Shown in pieces: positions 1-7,291 of a stretch of 20,485 nt of DNA. A program made the position numbers and the translations under genes. Every line of letters begins with the position of its first letter. The stretch's first letter is position 1. The notes beneath the pieces are model-generated. The model had not been told where the DNA came from. It made no database searches and worked only from the letters and a program-made list of their open reading frames with translations. Source of the DNA: Gammaproteobacteria bacterium (GTDB taxonomy: Bacteria > Pseudomonadota > Gammaproteobacteria > DSM-19610); the NCBI GenBank assembly GCA_030618475.1, contig JAUXDG010000017.1:1-20485 (forward strand), given 5' to 3'.

Positions 1-14
1 GTACGTTTTGACAT
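1..14 (-). CDS. 5' end of a minus-strand gene cut by the window edge (possibly dapF)
   Basis: On the minus strand an ATG at 14-12 is preceded by a good ribosome binding site (AAGAGGTGAG, about 4 nt before the ATG), and the frame stays open as M-S-K-R to the edge. In many gammaproteobacteria dapF (diaminopimelate epimerase) follows lysA on the same strand, so dapF is the gene expected here. That is only gene order: four codons cannot identify a protein, and the 96-nt gap after lysA, which contains a CRP-like site, would also suit an independently transcribed gene. Confidence 0.3.
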
Positions 15-71
15 GACTCACCTCTTAATCTGGAATCTTATTAAGCGGCTGTTTCGATCATGCCCTTGAAT

Positions 72-87
72 TGTGATTCAATTCACA
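72..87 (-). promoter_or_regulatory. CRP/Vfr-type cAMP receptor protein binding site
   Basis: The sequence TGTGATTCAATTCACA is an exact TGTGA-N6-TCACA palindrome, the core consensus for CRP-family proteins, with A/T-rich flanks (AAT before, AAA after) that also fit. It lies in the 96-nt gap between the lysA stop and the ATG of the edge gene, centred about 65 nt upstream of that ATG, so the edge gene is the likely target. A possible -10 on the minus strand is TAAGAT (40-35). The same window encodes an adenylate cyclase. The site is seen directly; its function is inferred. Confidence 0.6.
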
Positions 88-110
88 AAATGGGTCTTCA
101 CTGGTGGTGG

Positions 111-1358
111 TTAGAGCTCAGGAAGATATTCCTGAGAAAACAGCTCTTGCAGGGTCTCGCGTCGGCGAATCAGGTGTGCCTGTTCGCCATCCACCAGGAT
201 TTCGGCAGCGCGTGGCCGGCTGTTGTAGTTGGAACTCATGCTGAAGCCATAGGCGCCGGCTGATCGTACCGCCAGCAAATCACCCTGCTGGATAGCAAGT
301 TCACGCTGCTTGCCCAGAAAATCACCCGTCTCGCAGACCGGGCCGACCACGTCATAGCTTGTGCTGGCCTGTTGGCGCGGAACAACGGGAATAATGTCCT
401 GCCAGGCGCCGTACAGCGCAGGACGGATCAGGTCATTCATGGCAGCGTCAACGATGGCGAAATTCTTGTCTTCACTTTCTTTGAGGTACTGAATTTCGCT
501 AAGCAGGATGCCGGCATTGGCTGCAATGGCGCGTCCGGGTTCAATGAGTATTTCCTTGCTGGTATTTGCCAGGCGCGCCATCAGCGGCCGTACGTACTGT
601 TGAGGTGACGGTGGATGCTCGTTCTGGTAGCGCACACCGAGCCCACCGCCCAGATCGAGGTGATGAATCTCAATCCCTCGATCTTCAATGTGTTGCACAA
701 GTTCCAGCACCCGGTCCAGGGCGTCGACAAAGGGGGAGATCTCCGTGAGTTGGGAACCGATGTGGCAATCTACGCCTTCGATCCTGAGGTGCCCGGCATC
801 GGCGGCCTGTTGATAGGCGTCCAGGGCATATTCAACGGGGATGCCGAATTTGTTTTCCTTGAGACCGGTGGAAATATAGGCGTGGGTGTTCGCATCCACG
901 TCGGGGTTTACGCGTAATGATACCGGCGCCACCACCCCGTGGGTCGCGGCGACCTCGTCGAGGCGATTCAACTCGGCGGATGATTCGACATTGAAACAAC
1001 GGATGCCCGCTTCAAGTGCCTGTTCCATTTCCACGAGCGTTTTTCCGACACCGGAAAAAACCACCTTGCAAGGGTCGCCGCCGGCGTGTCGGACACGCGC
1101 CAGTTCACCAGCGGAGACGATGTCAAAGCCTGAGCCCAGCCTGGCCAGCAGCGCCAGCACTGCGACATTGGAATTGGCCTTGACTGCGTAGCAGACCAGG
1201 TGCCTGTGTTCGCCCAGTGCCTGGTCGAAGGCAGTCCAGTGTCGTTCCAAGGTGGCGCGGGAGTAGACATAGAGCGGTGTGCCATAGGTGGCTGCAAGTT
1301 CCTGTAAATCGACTTGTTCTGCAAACAGGCGGCCATTCTGATAGTCAAAGAAATCCAT
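111..1358 (-). CDS. lysA: Diaminopimelate decarboxylase
   Basis: PLP-dependent enzyme that decarboxylates meso-diaminopimelate to L-lysine, the last step of lysine synthesis, in the cytoplasm. The 415-residue product has the full fold-type III layout: the PLP lysine in YAVKAN (K60), GFDIVSAGEL, DCHIGSQ, the glycine-rich LDLGGGLGVRY, EPGRAI, the active-site cysteine in GPVCETGDFLG, and the C-terminal AYGFSMSSNYNSRPR. Length is normal for the family. The frame is open further upstream, but the ATG at 1358 fits family N termini and follows AGGACG at a suitable distance. It also overlaps the lptM stop as TAATG, so translation of the two is probably coupled. The extended frame would only read across lptM. 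Confidence 0.97.
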   Translation of the reverse strand: MDFFDYQNGRLFAEQVDLQELAATYGTPLYVYSRATLERHWTAFDQALGEHRHLVCYAVKANSNVAVLALLARLGSGFDIVSAGELARVRHAGGDPCKVVFSGVGKTLVEMEQALEAGIRCFNVESSAELNRLDEVAATHGVVAPVSLRVNPDVDANTHAYISTGLKENKFGIPVEYALDAYQQAADAGHLRIEGVDCHIGSQLTEISPFVDALDRVLELVQHIEDRGIEIHHLDLGGGLGVRYQNEHPPSPQQYVRPLMARLANTSKEILIEPGRAIAANAGILLSEIQYLKESEDKNFAIVDAAMNDLIRPALYGAWQDIIPVVPRQQASTSYDVVGPVCETGDFLGKQRELAIQQGDLLAVRSAGAYGFSMSSNYNSRPRAAEILVDGEQAHLIRRRETLQELFSQEYLPEL

Positions 1359-1498
1359 TACTTTTCGTCCTGATCGTTTGGCTGTTCCTTGTCTGGCAGA
1401 TAGAGATTGCCGTCCTGCCCACAGCCGGACAGCATGGCGGTGACACTTGCCAGGGCGATTATCAGCCAGAGGAGGTATTGTGCCCAACAGGGTTTCAT
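1358..1498 (-). CDS. lptM: LptM (YifL) family small lipoprotein of the LPS translocon
   Basis: This 46-residue lipoprotein precursor has a hydrophobic signal segment (about residues 8-23) followed by the lipobox LSGC, giving a mature N-terminal Cys26. Directly after it comes CGQDGNLYLP, the signature of LptM/YifL/LppL proteins (usual form CGxxGPLYLP); the proline of that motif is replaced by Asn here. LptM binds the outer-membrane LPS translocon LptDE and helps it mature. The tail is short and acidic. Start ATG at 1498 follows AGGAAA. Position immediately upstream of lysA matches the lppL-lysA order of Pseudomonas. It is easily missed because of its size. Confidence 0.9.
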   Translation of the reverse strand: MKPCWAQYLLWLIIALASVTAMLSGCGQDGNLYLPDKEQPNDQDEK

Positions 1499-1600
1499 AA
1501 TGGTTTCCTGATCGTATGATGTGCGCGAGTATACGAAGCTGGCGCGAAAAGCCCAAATTATGCAGCTATCGACCCAGGCTGGATTTCACACAACCTGTAC

Positions 1601-1627
1601 CACAGAGGACACAAAGGGCACAAATGA
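1601..1627 (+). repeat. Three 9-nt direct repeats at the esterase start
   Basis: Three tandem imperfect 9-mers, CACAGAGGA, CACAAAGGG and CACAAATGA, run into the proposed start codon of the esterase. The second copy supplies the AAGGG that could act as its ribosome binding site, and the third contains the ATG at 1624. I recall similar CACAGAGGA-type repeats as dispersed leader sequences in many bacterial genomes, often ahead of GxxExxY-family genes; that link is from memory and not checked. Confidence 0.6.
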
Positions 1628-2298
1628 ATGAAGAAACGGGATTGGATATGTTGGAAATTGAGCCTGAAGGACCGGCGAGCTGTGCGGTGATCTGGCTGCA
1701 CGGTCTGGGTGCCGACGGGCACGACTTTGAACCGCTGGTTCAGCAGTGGGGGTTGGCGGATGAACTGGGCGCACGTTTTATACTGCCGCATGCCCCGCGA
1801 CGTCCGGTCACCCTTAATGGCGGCATGGTCATGCGGGCCTGGTACGATCTGTACGATCTTGGTTTCGAGGCTGGTGAGGACGGGGAAGGCATCGGACAGG
1901 CGCATCAGCAGGTTCTGGGCTTGATCCGGCGTGAACAGCAGCGGGGCATTGGTAGCGACAGAATCCTGTTGGCAGGATTTTCACAGGGCGGGGCCGTTGC
2001 CTTGCATACGGCGTTACGTTACCGGGCACCGCTGGCCGGCGTATTGGCCTTATCAAGCTATTTGCCACTGGCGAATTTACTGGCGGAAGAAAAATGTGCC
2101 GATCCCGCCAGCCTGGTCATTCGAATGGATCACGGTGACCAGGATCCGGTCGTCTCATTTACCGCCGCGGAACGCTGCCGAGACTTGATCGAGTCGCAGG
2201 GTTATGAGGTCGAGTTTCACCGCTATCCGATGGCGCACAGTCTGTGTCTGCCGCAAATGGAAAGTCTGCGCAACTGGATAGTGCAGCGGCTTGGCTGA
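1624..2298 (+). CDS. Alpha/beta-hydrolase carboxylesterase (phospholipase/carboxylesterase family)
   Basis: Cytoplasmic serine esterase of the carboxylesterase 2 / acyl-protein thioesterase-like family (Pfam Abhydrolase_2), which hydrolyses short-chain esters; the natural substrate is usually unknown. The 224-residue protein shows the oxyanion-hole strand VIWLHGLGADGHDF, the family motif RPVTLNGG, the nucleophile elbow GFSQGG, the acid in DHGDQDPVV and the histidine in MAHSLC, so the triad is complete. Length is typical. No signal peptide is seen. Start ATG 1624 has AAGGG five bases upstream; ATG 1648, preceded by GGGA, gives 216 residues and fits family N termini equally well. The gene diverges from lptM and is followed by a hairpin. 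Confidence 0.93.
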   Translation: MNEETGLDMLEIEPEGPASCAVIWLHGLGADGHDFEPLVQQWGLADELGARFILPHAPRRPVTLNGGMVMRAWYDLYDLGFEAGEDGEGIGQAHQQVLGLIRREQQRGIGSDRILLAGFSQGGAVALHTALRYRAPLAGVLALSSYLPLANLLAEEKCADPASLVIRMDHGDQDPVVSFTAAERCRDLIESQGYEVEFHRYPMAHSLCLPQMESLRNWIVQRLG

Positions 2299-2304
2299 TG
2301 CCGT

Positions 2305-2325
2305 AAAACCCATTTGAAGGGTTTT
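2305..2325 (+). terminator. Probable intrinsic terminator after the esterase
   Basis: A perfect 7-bp stem, AAAACCC with GGGTTTT, encloses a 7-nt loop seven bases after the esterase stop codon. The T-run is part of the stem, so the signal is modest and could work in both directions. Confidence 0.5.
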
Positions 2326-2381
2326 GGGTCGAGGATTTCGCCGCCAGGCAGGCGCAGTATAAACCTGCTGGTCGGTACATT

Positions 2382-2423
2382 TTGATGCAGGTCAAAGTCA
2401 AAATGCCGTGAATATGAGATAAT
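2382..2423 (+). promoter_or_regulatory. FNR/ANR-type site and promoter of the cytochrome c-DUF302 operon
   Basis: TTGATGCAGGTCAA at 2382-2395 matches the FNR/ANR consensus TTGAT-N4-ATCAA at 9 of 10 fixed positions. A GATAAT -10 element lies at 2418-2423. If transcription starts seven bases after it, at 2430, the FNR box is centred at -41.5, the standard class II activating position. Activation under low oxygen is inferred. No clear ribosome binding site precedes the ATG at 2430. A shifted -10 (AATAAT, 2421-2426) is equally good as a hexamer. Confidence 0.5.
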
Positions 2424-2429
2424 AATCGT

Positions 2430-3479
2430 ATGCTAATACATATCCCGGTAATTCTTGGCGCCGTTGTTGCGACTCTGGTGGCACAGACCGCATTGGCAGA
2501 GGCGGCAAACGGAGCTTTGTTATACCAGCGGAATTGTGCCGTTTGCCATGGCATAAAAGGTGATGGCGGCGTTGGAATCCCGCTGAATCTTAAGGATTTT
2601 CTTGCTGTTGCCAGCGACAATTATTTGCGTGCAACCCTGCGTGAAGGGCGCCCCGGTCGGGTGATGCCGGCCTTCCCTGGCCTCAGCAGCGGCCAGGTCA
2701 GTGCCATCATCGGGCACCTACGTAGCTGGTCTGATACGGAGGGCCCGACATACCCTGCGGAAACGTTGAACGGGCAGCCGGAGCGAGGCAAGACACTGTT
2801 TGCCAGTCACTGCGCCGCCTGTCACGGCGATAAGGGGCAGGGTGGCGTTGGCACGGGGGTGACTTTTTCACGTCCCAGAGACGCTCCGGTGGAAGCGCCG
2901 GCGTTGGATAATCCGGGTTTTCAGGCATCGGTCAGTGATGCCATGCTGAAAGCGACCCTGTTGCGCGGGCGCGAAGGAACGCCCATGCCATCCATCGGCA
3001 CGCTGGGGCTGGATGAAAGGGATGCCGATGATCTGGTCACCTATCTGCGTCAGTTGAATACAGCCACTAAGCCAGAGGAGACAGCAGCCGGGCTTGAGCC
3101 TGTCATCCAGTTCGAATCTTCGTATGATCTCGAGCAGACACTGGAAAATCTCAAACAGGCTGTCGTGGGGCGTAATTTCCGCGTCATTCGTGAGCAATAT
3201 TTTGAACAGGGACTGGCCGCCGCTGGCGAGGAGAATCCACGCAGAATAATGCTGTATTTCTGTAATTTTGCCTTTCTAGACGAAGCGCTGGCGATTGACC
3301 CGAGGGTCGGCTTGTTTCTTCCTTGCCGTATCACCCTGGTGGAGACGGAACAGGGCGTACAGGTGATGAGCATCAATCCGAAAAACCTCAGCCAGCTATT
3401 CAATAATCAGGCGTTGGATAAGGCCTGTCAGCAGATGCACGACCTCTATGAAGAGATCATGGAGGAGGCGACGCTGTGA
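2430..3479 (+). CDS. Periplasmic dihaem cytochrome c fused to a C-terminal DUF302 domain
   Basis: The 349-residue protein begins with a hydrophobic export signal (about residues 1-23, ending ALA) that lacks the usual N-terminal Lys/Arg. Two class I cytochrome c domains follow: CAVCH at 36-40 with probable axial Met in RVMPAF, and CAACH at 128-132 with probable axial Met in GTPMPS. From about residue 226 to the end lies a DUF302 domain with ESSYDLEQTLENL, YFCN and FLPCRI. Two haems and export indicate electron transfer in the periplasm; partner and substrate are unknown, as is the biochemical role of DUF302. No upstream start codon is available in frame: TGA lies five codons before the ATG. 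It overlaps the next gene, also DUF302. Confidence 0.88.
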   Translation: MLIHIPVILGAVVATLVAQTALAEAANGALLYQRNCAVCHGIKGDGGVGIPLNLKDFLAVASDNYLRATLREGRPGRVMPAFPGLSSGQVSAIIGHLRSWSDTEGPTYPAETLNGQPERGKTLFASHCAACHGDKGQGGVGTGVTFSRPRDAPVEAPALDNPGFQASVSDAMLKATLLRGREGTPMPSIGTLGLDERDADDLVTYLRQLNTATKPEETAAGLEPVIQFESSYDLEQTLENLKQAVVGRNFRVIREQYFEQGLAAAGEENPRRIMLYFCNFAFLDEALAIDPRVGLFLPCRITLVETEQGVQVMSINPKNLSQLFNNQALDKACQQMHDLYEEIMEEATL

Positions 3480-3919
3480 AAAAGTATGTTGTCATGCTTG
3501 TGTTGCTGTTGTCGCCTGTTCTGGCGGCAGAGGAACTGTTTATGGTGCGCTCACAGTTATCGTTTCCGGAAGCCATGACCGTTTTGCAGCAGGCCATCCG
3601 GGAAAACGGCTATCAGGTTTCCCGCGTGCAACGCATTGATATCGGTTTAACCAGGTCTGGATACAAGACGGATAAATACAGGGTGGTGTTTTTTGGTAAG
3701 CTGCAGGAAATTCGCAAAATCAGTGACCAGTATCCGGAACTGGTCGCATATTTGCCGCTGAAAATAGCGATCTTCGCCGAAAACGATGAAACAATATTGC
3801 TGTCCTCCAGCTTTAAACATCTGCGTCCCTTCTATTCGAGCGTAGATTTGCTGGCGAGCTTCTCTCACTGGGAAACGGATATACAGACAATCCTGGAGCG
3901 GGTGCGTATCGAAGAGTAG
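3476..3919 (+). CDS. Secreted DUF302-family protein
   Basis: This 147-residue protein has an N-terminal signal peptide (about residues 1-17, cleavage likely after VLAA) followed by one DUF302-like domain: repeated hydrophobic/charged periodicity, VLQQAIRENGYQV, and ELVAYLPLKIAIF. It aligns by eye with the DUF302 half of the preceding cytochrome fusion, but the LPCRI cysteine is replaced (LPLKI) and FCN has no obvious counterpart, so the pair has diverged. The GTG start at 3476 overlaps the upstream TGA (GTGA) and is preceded by GGAGGAGG, an excellent ribosome binding site, so the two are translated together. Function unknown; a periplasmic partner of the cytochrome is a reasonable inference. 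Confidence 0.8.
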   Translation: MKKYVVMLVLLLSPVLAAEELFMVRSQLSFPEAMTVLQQAIRENGYQVSRVQRIDIGLTRSGYKTDKYRVVFFGKLQEIRKISDQYPELVAYLPLKIAIFAENDETILLSSSFKHLRPFYSSVDLLASFSHWETDIQTILERVRIEE

Positions 3920-3989
3920 CAGCTGAGCGCCTTTTGAGACCTTCATGGTGAGAAGATCGGGCTCGAGTCGGCAGGTCTGGCGCTGCTAC
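3916..3989. terminator. Long imperfect inverted repeat between convergent genes
   Basis: GTAGCAGCTGAGCGCC (3916-3931) can pair with GGCGCTGCTAC (3979-3989) around a roughly 47-nt loop, with a bulge in the left arm. It spans the two convergent stop codons (secreted DUF302 gene and cyaA). There is no T-tract, so it is only a weak candidate for a shared terminator. Confidence 0.22.
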
Positions 3990-6922
3990 GTCGGCCTGTT
4001 CTGAAGGGCCTCGTTAAGCAGGCTTTCAATACGTTTTTTATAGTTCAGGAAATGAATCGACTGCACGCCATTGACATTATCAGTTCCAAGCATGGCTGGA
4101 TTAACGTCGATGTCAGTGATGTAAATCGGATAACCGCCGCCACCGCCTCTTTTGCGGGAGATATGTTCGGCGACCCGCTGAAAAATCTGCTCACCAAATT
4201 CCAGTGCCGAGAACTCCCGATTGCCGCAAAAGATACTGAATGAGCCGTGGCGTTCGTCTTCCAGGCTGCCGATAACCTGAACATCCAGATAACGGCGTTT
4301 GCCCACCTCAGGGTTTACCTTTACGGACTCCAGTACATACTCTTCCAGGCTGTTACGCGCGATCTGAAAATACTGAATGTCAATTTTGTCAGATAGACTG
4401 TTCGGCATGTTCGTATTGTTGAGCCGGTAACGCACCATATCCAGAAAATGCTGAAACTGACCGAGCAGTGTTTGCTGGTCGTGAAAAGCAGGGCACTGAT
4501 GAAATAATGAACCGCGTTCATCGAGAATGTAGACCTGAGCGCGGCCACCGACTAGCTGGTAGAAAAGCTGTACCACGCCTTCCAGATTTCTATCCAGTAC
4601 CAGTGCCAGCGGTGAGTTGTCCATTGCTTGCCTGTCGATGCGGATGGGACTGAAAGCGGTCTGTGGCTGTCCAAGGTGATCCAATAGTGCAGTCTGTGAC
4701 TCCAGTTCCCGATAACGCGGAATGTTGTGTTCACATTTCAGCACATAGTAGTTCTGTCCAATCCGCAGTGCATAACGGGCGTGTCTGCGCCAGTAATTAT
4801 AATAGAAATACTCTGTGACATCGTTAAACAGTTGTTCCAGGCGGTGGGCGATGGTAGCGCCGCGTGAGGAGGAAAAGCTGAAGCAGGGTAGCGGCGGTGG
4901 CACCGTGCCCGAATCGACTGGTGACCATGCGAAGTAATCGCACAGGCAGTCGAGTAATGCCGTACAGCCGGCATAGCGGTAGGTCAACACCTCGCCCCAC
5001 GATGTCACGGCAATGGTTTCGAAATCGACGGCTAGATTTTCCCATTGTCCACCGTAACTCAGCGGATCGATGCGTTCGCTGACCAGTTGCATGCCGTTGC
5101 GGGTGAGCTTCGACATAGGGTCCCGCGCCAGGTTAATAAACAGGCCGGCCTGACGAACTATGGCCTGTTCAGCCAGCGACTGCATGTCAGTTCGAGGAAT
5201 TTTCCCTTTGGGAAACATCTGTTGCAGGCAATCGAGCACACAACGTAACTCCCACTGACTGAGACTGCTGTCGGGGGGCTGTATGCTGATGGCCGTCGGG
5301 TTGCGGCTGAAAAGGCCATTGAAATGGCACCAGGCCAGTAATTCCAGCAGGCTGGCCGTGCGTTTCAGTGGTGTGTGTTTATCGGCATCCCGTCGTAACA
5401 CATTACCTCGGTATATTGCCCAGCCGCGCTGCCTGCGTTCGTCGATATGGTGCAGGGACAGCCTCTCTTCAGACAGGTCCCTGGATACACCAGGGTTGAT
5501 CTTTTCGACTTTGCCGGCCTTACGTTCGAAAGCGACGTAAAGCTTACGGCCCAGTAGATTAAGATCATCGGAATTAATGGCGTGTTCGTTATTGTGTTCA
5601 CGCCCAAACCGCGACAAAGCGCGATAGCTGAGCGTCAGTTCGTCCGCCAGTATTTGGCGTTCTTCCAGTACACGCTTGATCTTCCATTGACGGCGCTGGT
5701 CCAGCGACGCTATTTTTCTCCTGCTCCAGCCCCAGGTGTCAACAAGTTCACGAATGGCTTGCCGGCGCCAGCTTGGCTTGCCAGTGCGGTCGGGTTTGCT
5801 CATGGCTTCGTTGACCTTGAAGTAGAAGCATCGTCGGGCCAGATCAAGGCGCTCAAGTTCTCTACGCGAAAACAGATACTCCTCAACTGTGTTGCACATC
5901 ATCACGTAGGGGTCAAGCCGATCCAGCTGCACGTCGCCACTGTGAACCATATTTTTGAAGCGCATGGCCAGTATTTCAATATTCGGGTACTGATTGGCAT
6001 AGGCTTCCATCAACAGGATCTTGATGATGGACTTATAGGGTGAGTCAACTGCCTTGTAGAGTTGCCAGAGCGTGGCACCGAAGAATTCCTCGGTCGGCAG
6101 GTGGGACAGGCCACCGAAATCGACAATTTCGTTGGCCTTGATGAAACGGCTCACAATGAGCTTGTCAACGTACTCATCGTAGTATTTTTCATACGACGGT
6201 GGCACCAACCACCACACCGGGAAGCGCCCGGCGACCAGCAGGCCGGTCCGGTAAAATTCGTCCAGCAGCAGATGATGCTGGGCACTGCCGGCGTTTTCAT
6301 TGGAAAGTTGCTGGTGTTCCTTGTCACGAAACGATACAGCGTCCATCAGGAAAAAATGAACTTCCAGGCCTAGTGATTCCGCCCAGCATTTAATGCCGTC
6401 GGCTTTTTCCCGCAGCGCTGCAACACCCTGTTCCGACAGCCCGTGGCGATGGCAGATCCAGATATCAAAGTCACTGGATTTGGAATATGCAATGGTACCG
6501 GTACTGCCCATCAGGTACAGCGCGTGAATCGAGTGGCGGCGCTGGGCGCGGCGCTGGTAACTGAAACTCTTTGCCAGTTTGCGCGCCGATTGAATACAAC
6601 GTTTAGCGGGCGAGTAGTCGCAAACTCCGCAAGGTGTCATATTGGACAGATAGCCCGGTAGCATCGGATGATTGATATGAAATAACAGCGGTAGAAGCCG
6701 GATGAATACACGCTGACGCGTGTCCAGGCATTCCTGAACACGGCGCAAGCGATCTTTGTTGAGCGCCATGAAGCGCCGCTTGATGGTGCGTAACACCAGT
6801 GCGTCGATTTCGATGTGGGCTTTTTTCTTGCCCCCGAAATTCGCACTGACGATATGCTGGTCCGCGCTGTCTGTCCCTGACAGCTGCTGCAACGCCGATG
6901 TGTGTGTTCGGGGATCAGTCAC
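3986..6922 (-). CDS. cyaA: Class I adenylate cyclase
   Basis: Cytoplasmic enzyme converting ATP to cAMP, the effector of CRP/Vfr. The 978-residue protein has the class I N-terminal region (LLPLLFHINHPMLPGYLS) and the nucleotidyltransferase motif GSTGTIAYSKSSDFDIW, with G139-S140 and metal-binding D151 and D153, so it looks active. The long C-terminal regulatory part is complete. It is longer than E. coli CyaA (about 850 residues) and nearer to Pseudomonas CyaA. The GTG start at 6922 has only a weak ribosome binding site, but it gives an N terminus (MTDPRTHT) like that of Pseudomonas homologues; the next Met is at residue 52. It is the neighbour expected near lptM-lysA, but no cyaY lies between them. 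Confidence 0.96.
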   Translation of the reverse strand: MTDPRTHTSALQQLSGTDSADQHIVSANFGGKKKAHIEIDALVLRTIKRRFMALNKDRLRRVQECLDTRQRVFIRLLPLLFHINHPMLPGYLSNMTPCGVCDYSPAKRCIQSARKLAKSFSYQRRAQRRHSIHALYLMGSTGTIAYSKSSDFDIWICHRHGLSEQGVAALREKADGIKCWAESLGLEVHFFLMDAVSFRDKEHQQLSNENAGSAQHHLLLDEFYRTGLLVAGRFPVWWLVPPSYEKYYDEYVDKLIVSRFIKANEIVDFGGLSHLPTEEFFGATLWQLYKAVDSPYKSIIKILLMEAYANQYPNIEILAMRFKNMVHSGDVQLDRLDPYVMMCNTVEEYLFSRRELERLDLARRCFYFKVNEAMSKPDRTGKPSWRRQAIRELVDTWGWSRRKIASLDQRRQWKIKRVLEERQILADELTLSYRALSRFGREHNNEHAINSDDLNLLGRKLYVAFERKAGKVEKINPGVSRDLSEERLSLHHIDERRQRGWAIYRGNVLRRDADKHTPLKRTASLLELLAWCHFNGLFSRNPTAISIQPPDSSLSQWELRCVLDCLQQMFPKGKIPRTDMQSLAEQAIVRQAGLFINLARDPMSKLTRNGMQLVSERIDPLSYGGQWENLAVDFETIAVTSWGEVLTYRYAGCTALLDCLCDYFAWSPVDSGTVPPPLPCFSFSSSRGATIAHRLEQLFNDVTEYFYYNYWRRHARYALRIGQNYYVLKCEHNIPRYRELESQTALLDHLGQPQTAFSPIRIDRQAMDNSPLALVLDRNLEGVVQLFYQLVGGRAQVYILDERGSLFHQCPAFHDQQTLLGQFQHFLDMVRYRLNNTNMPNSLSDKIDIQYFQIARNSLEEYVLESVKVNPEVGKRRYLDVQVIGSLEDERHGSFSIFCGNREFSALEFGEQIFQRVAEHISRKRGGGGGYPIYITDIDVNPAMLGTDNVNGVQSIHFLNYKKRIESLLNEALQNRPT

Positions 6923-7291
6923 ACAGATTGCCGTTATTACAGCGCGAGCGACTGCTTGCCGTGTTCAGGACGAGCCGGTGACAGAGCTATGGCGCTATGT
7001 TTCAGCAAGCGGGTGGCATTGTCATTCCTGCGCCAGACTGTTACTGCACAGTTGGTGGCCGGATGCCGGTCATCGAGTTCTCTCCGGGCCAGCGCCAGCA
7101 GCGGAAATGGACAGTGATTAACAATGGCCAGCGCTTGATTCGCCGAGAGGGGTGCCGTCATCGGGCCGATACTCCAGAACAGGTGATCTTGTAACTTGTG
7201 GATACCTGCCTATGTAACGGAATCTGTGACCGAATCTTTATATGGAGTGTGGCCCCGTTCACAGCCTGTGGCGCTGTGCCGGATCGCCGGT
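6923..7291. other. Gene-poor gap upstream of cyaA
   Basis: About 370 bases separate the cyaA GTG from the stop of the MazG-like gene on the same strand. I see no RNA gene, no convincing terminator and no CRP-type palindrome. A TGTGT...TCACA pair around the cyaA start has the wrong spacing (13 nt). The only coding candidate is a 74-codon minus-strand frame listed separately. Confidence 0.6.
6937..7161 (-). CDS. Possible small hypothetical protein upstream of cyaA
   Basis: A 74-residue frame lies on the same strand as cyaA and ends 14 nt before its GTG. The ATG at 7161 has GGAG about 10 nt upstream, and the N-terminal third (ANQALAIVNHCPFPLLALAR) has a plausible helical pattern, but the rest is Arg/Ala-rich and unrecognisable. 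I know no family for it. It could be a real leader gene coupled to cyaA or a chance frame in a GC-rich gap. Confidence 0.25.
   Translation of the reverse strand: MTAPLSANQALAIVNHCPFPLLALARRELDDRHPATNCAVTVWRRNDNATRLLKHSAIALSPARPEHGKQSLAL

Noticed and set aside
1359..1556. Upstream extension of lysA to give a 481-residue protein
   Set aside because: The extra 66 residues read across lptM in another frame and do not resemble LysA N termini; ATG 1358 has its own ribosome binding site and couples to the lptM stop.
6901..6925. TGTGTG...CACACA inverted repeat at the cyaA start as a CRP autoregulation site
   Set aside because: The half-sites TGTGT and TCACA are 13 nt apart instead of 6 and one is imperfect.
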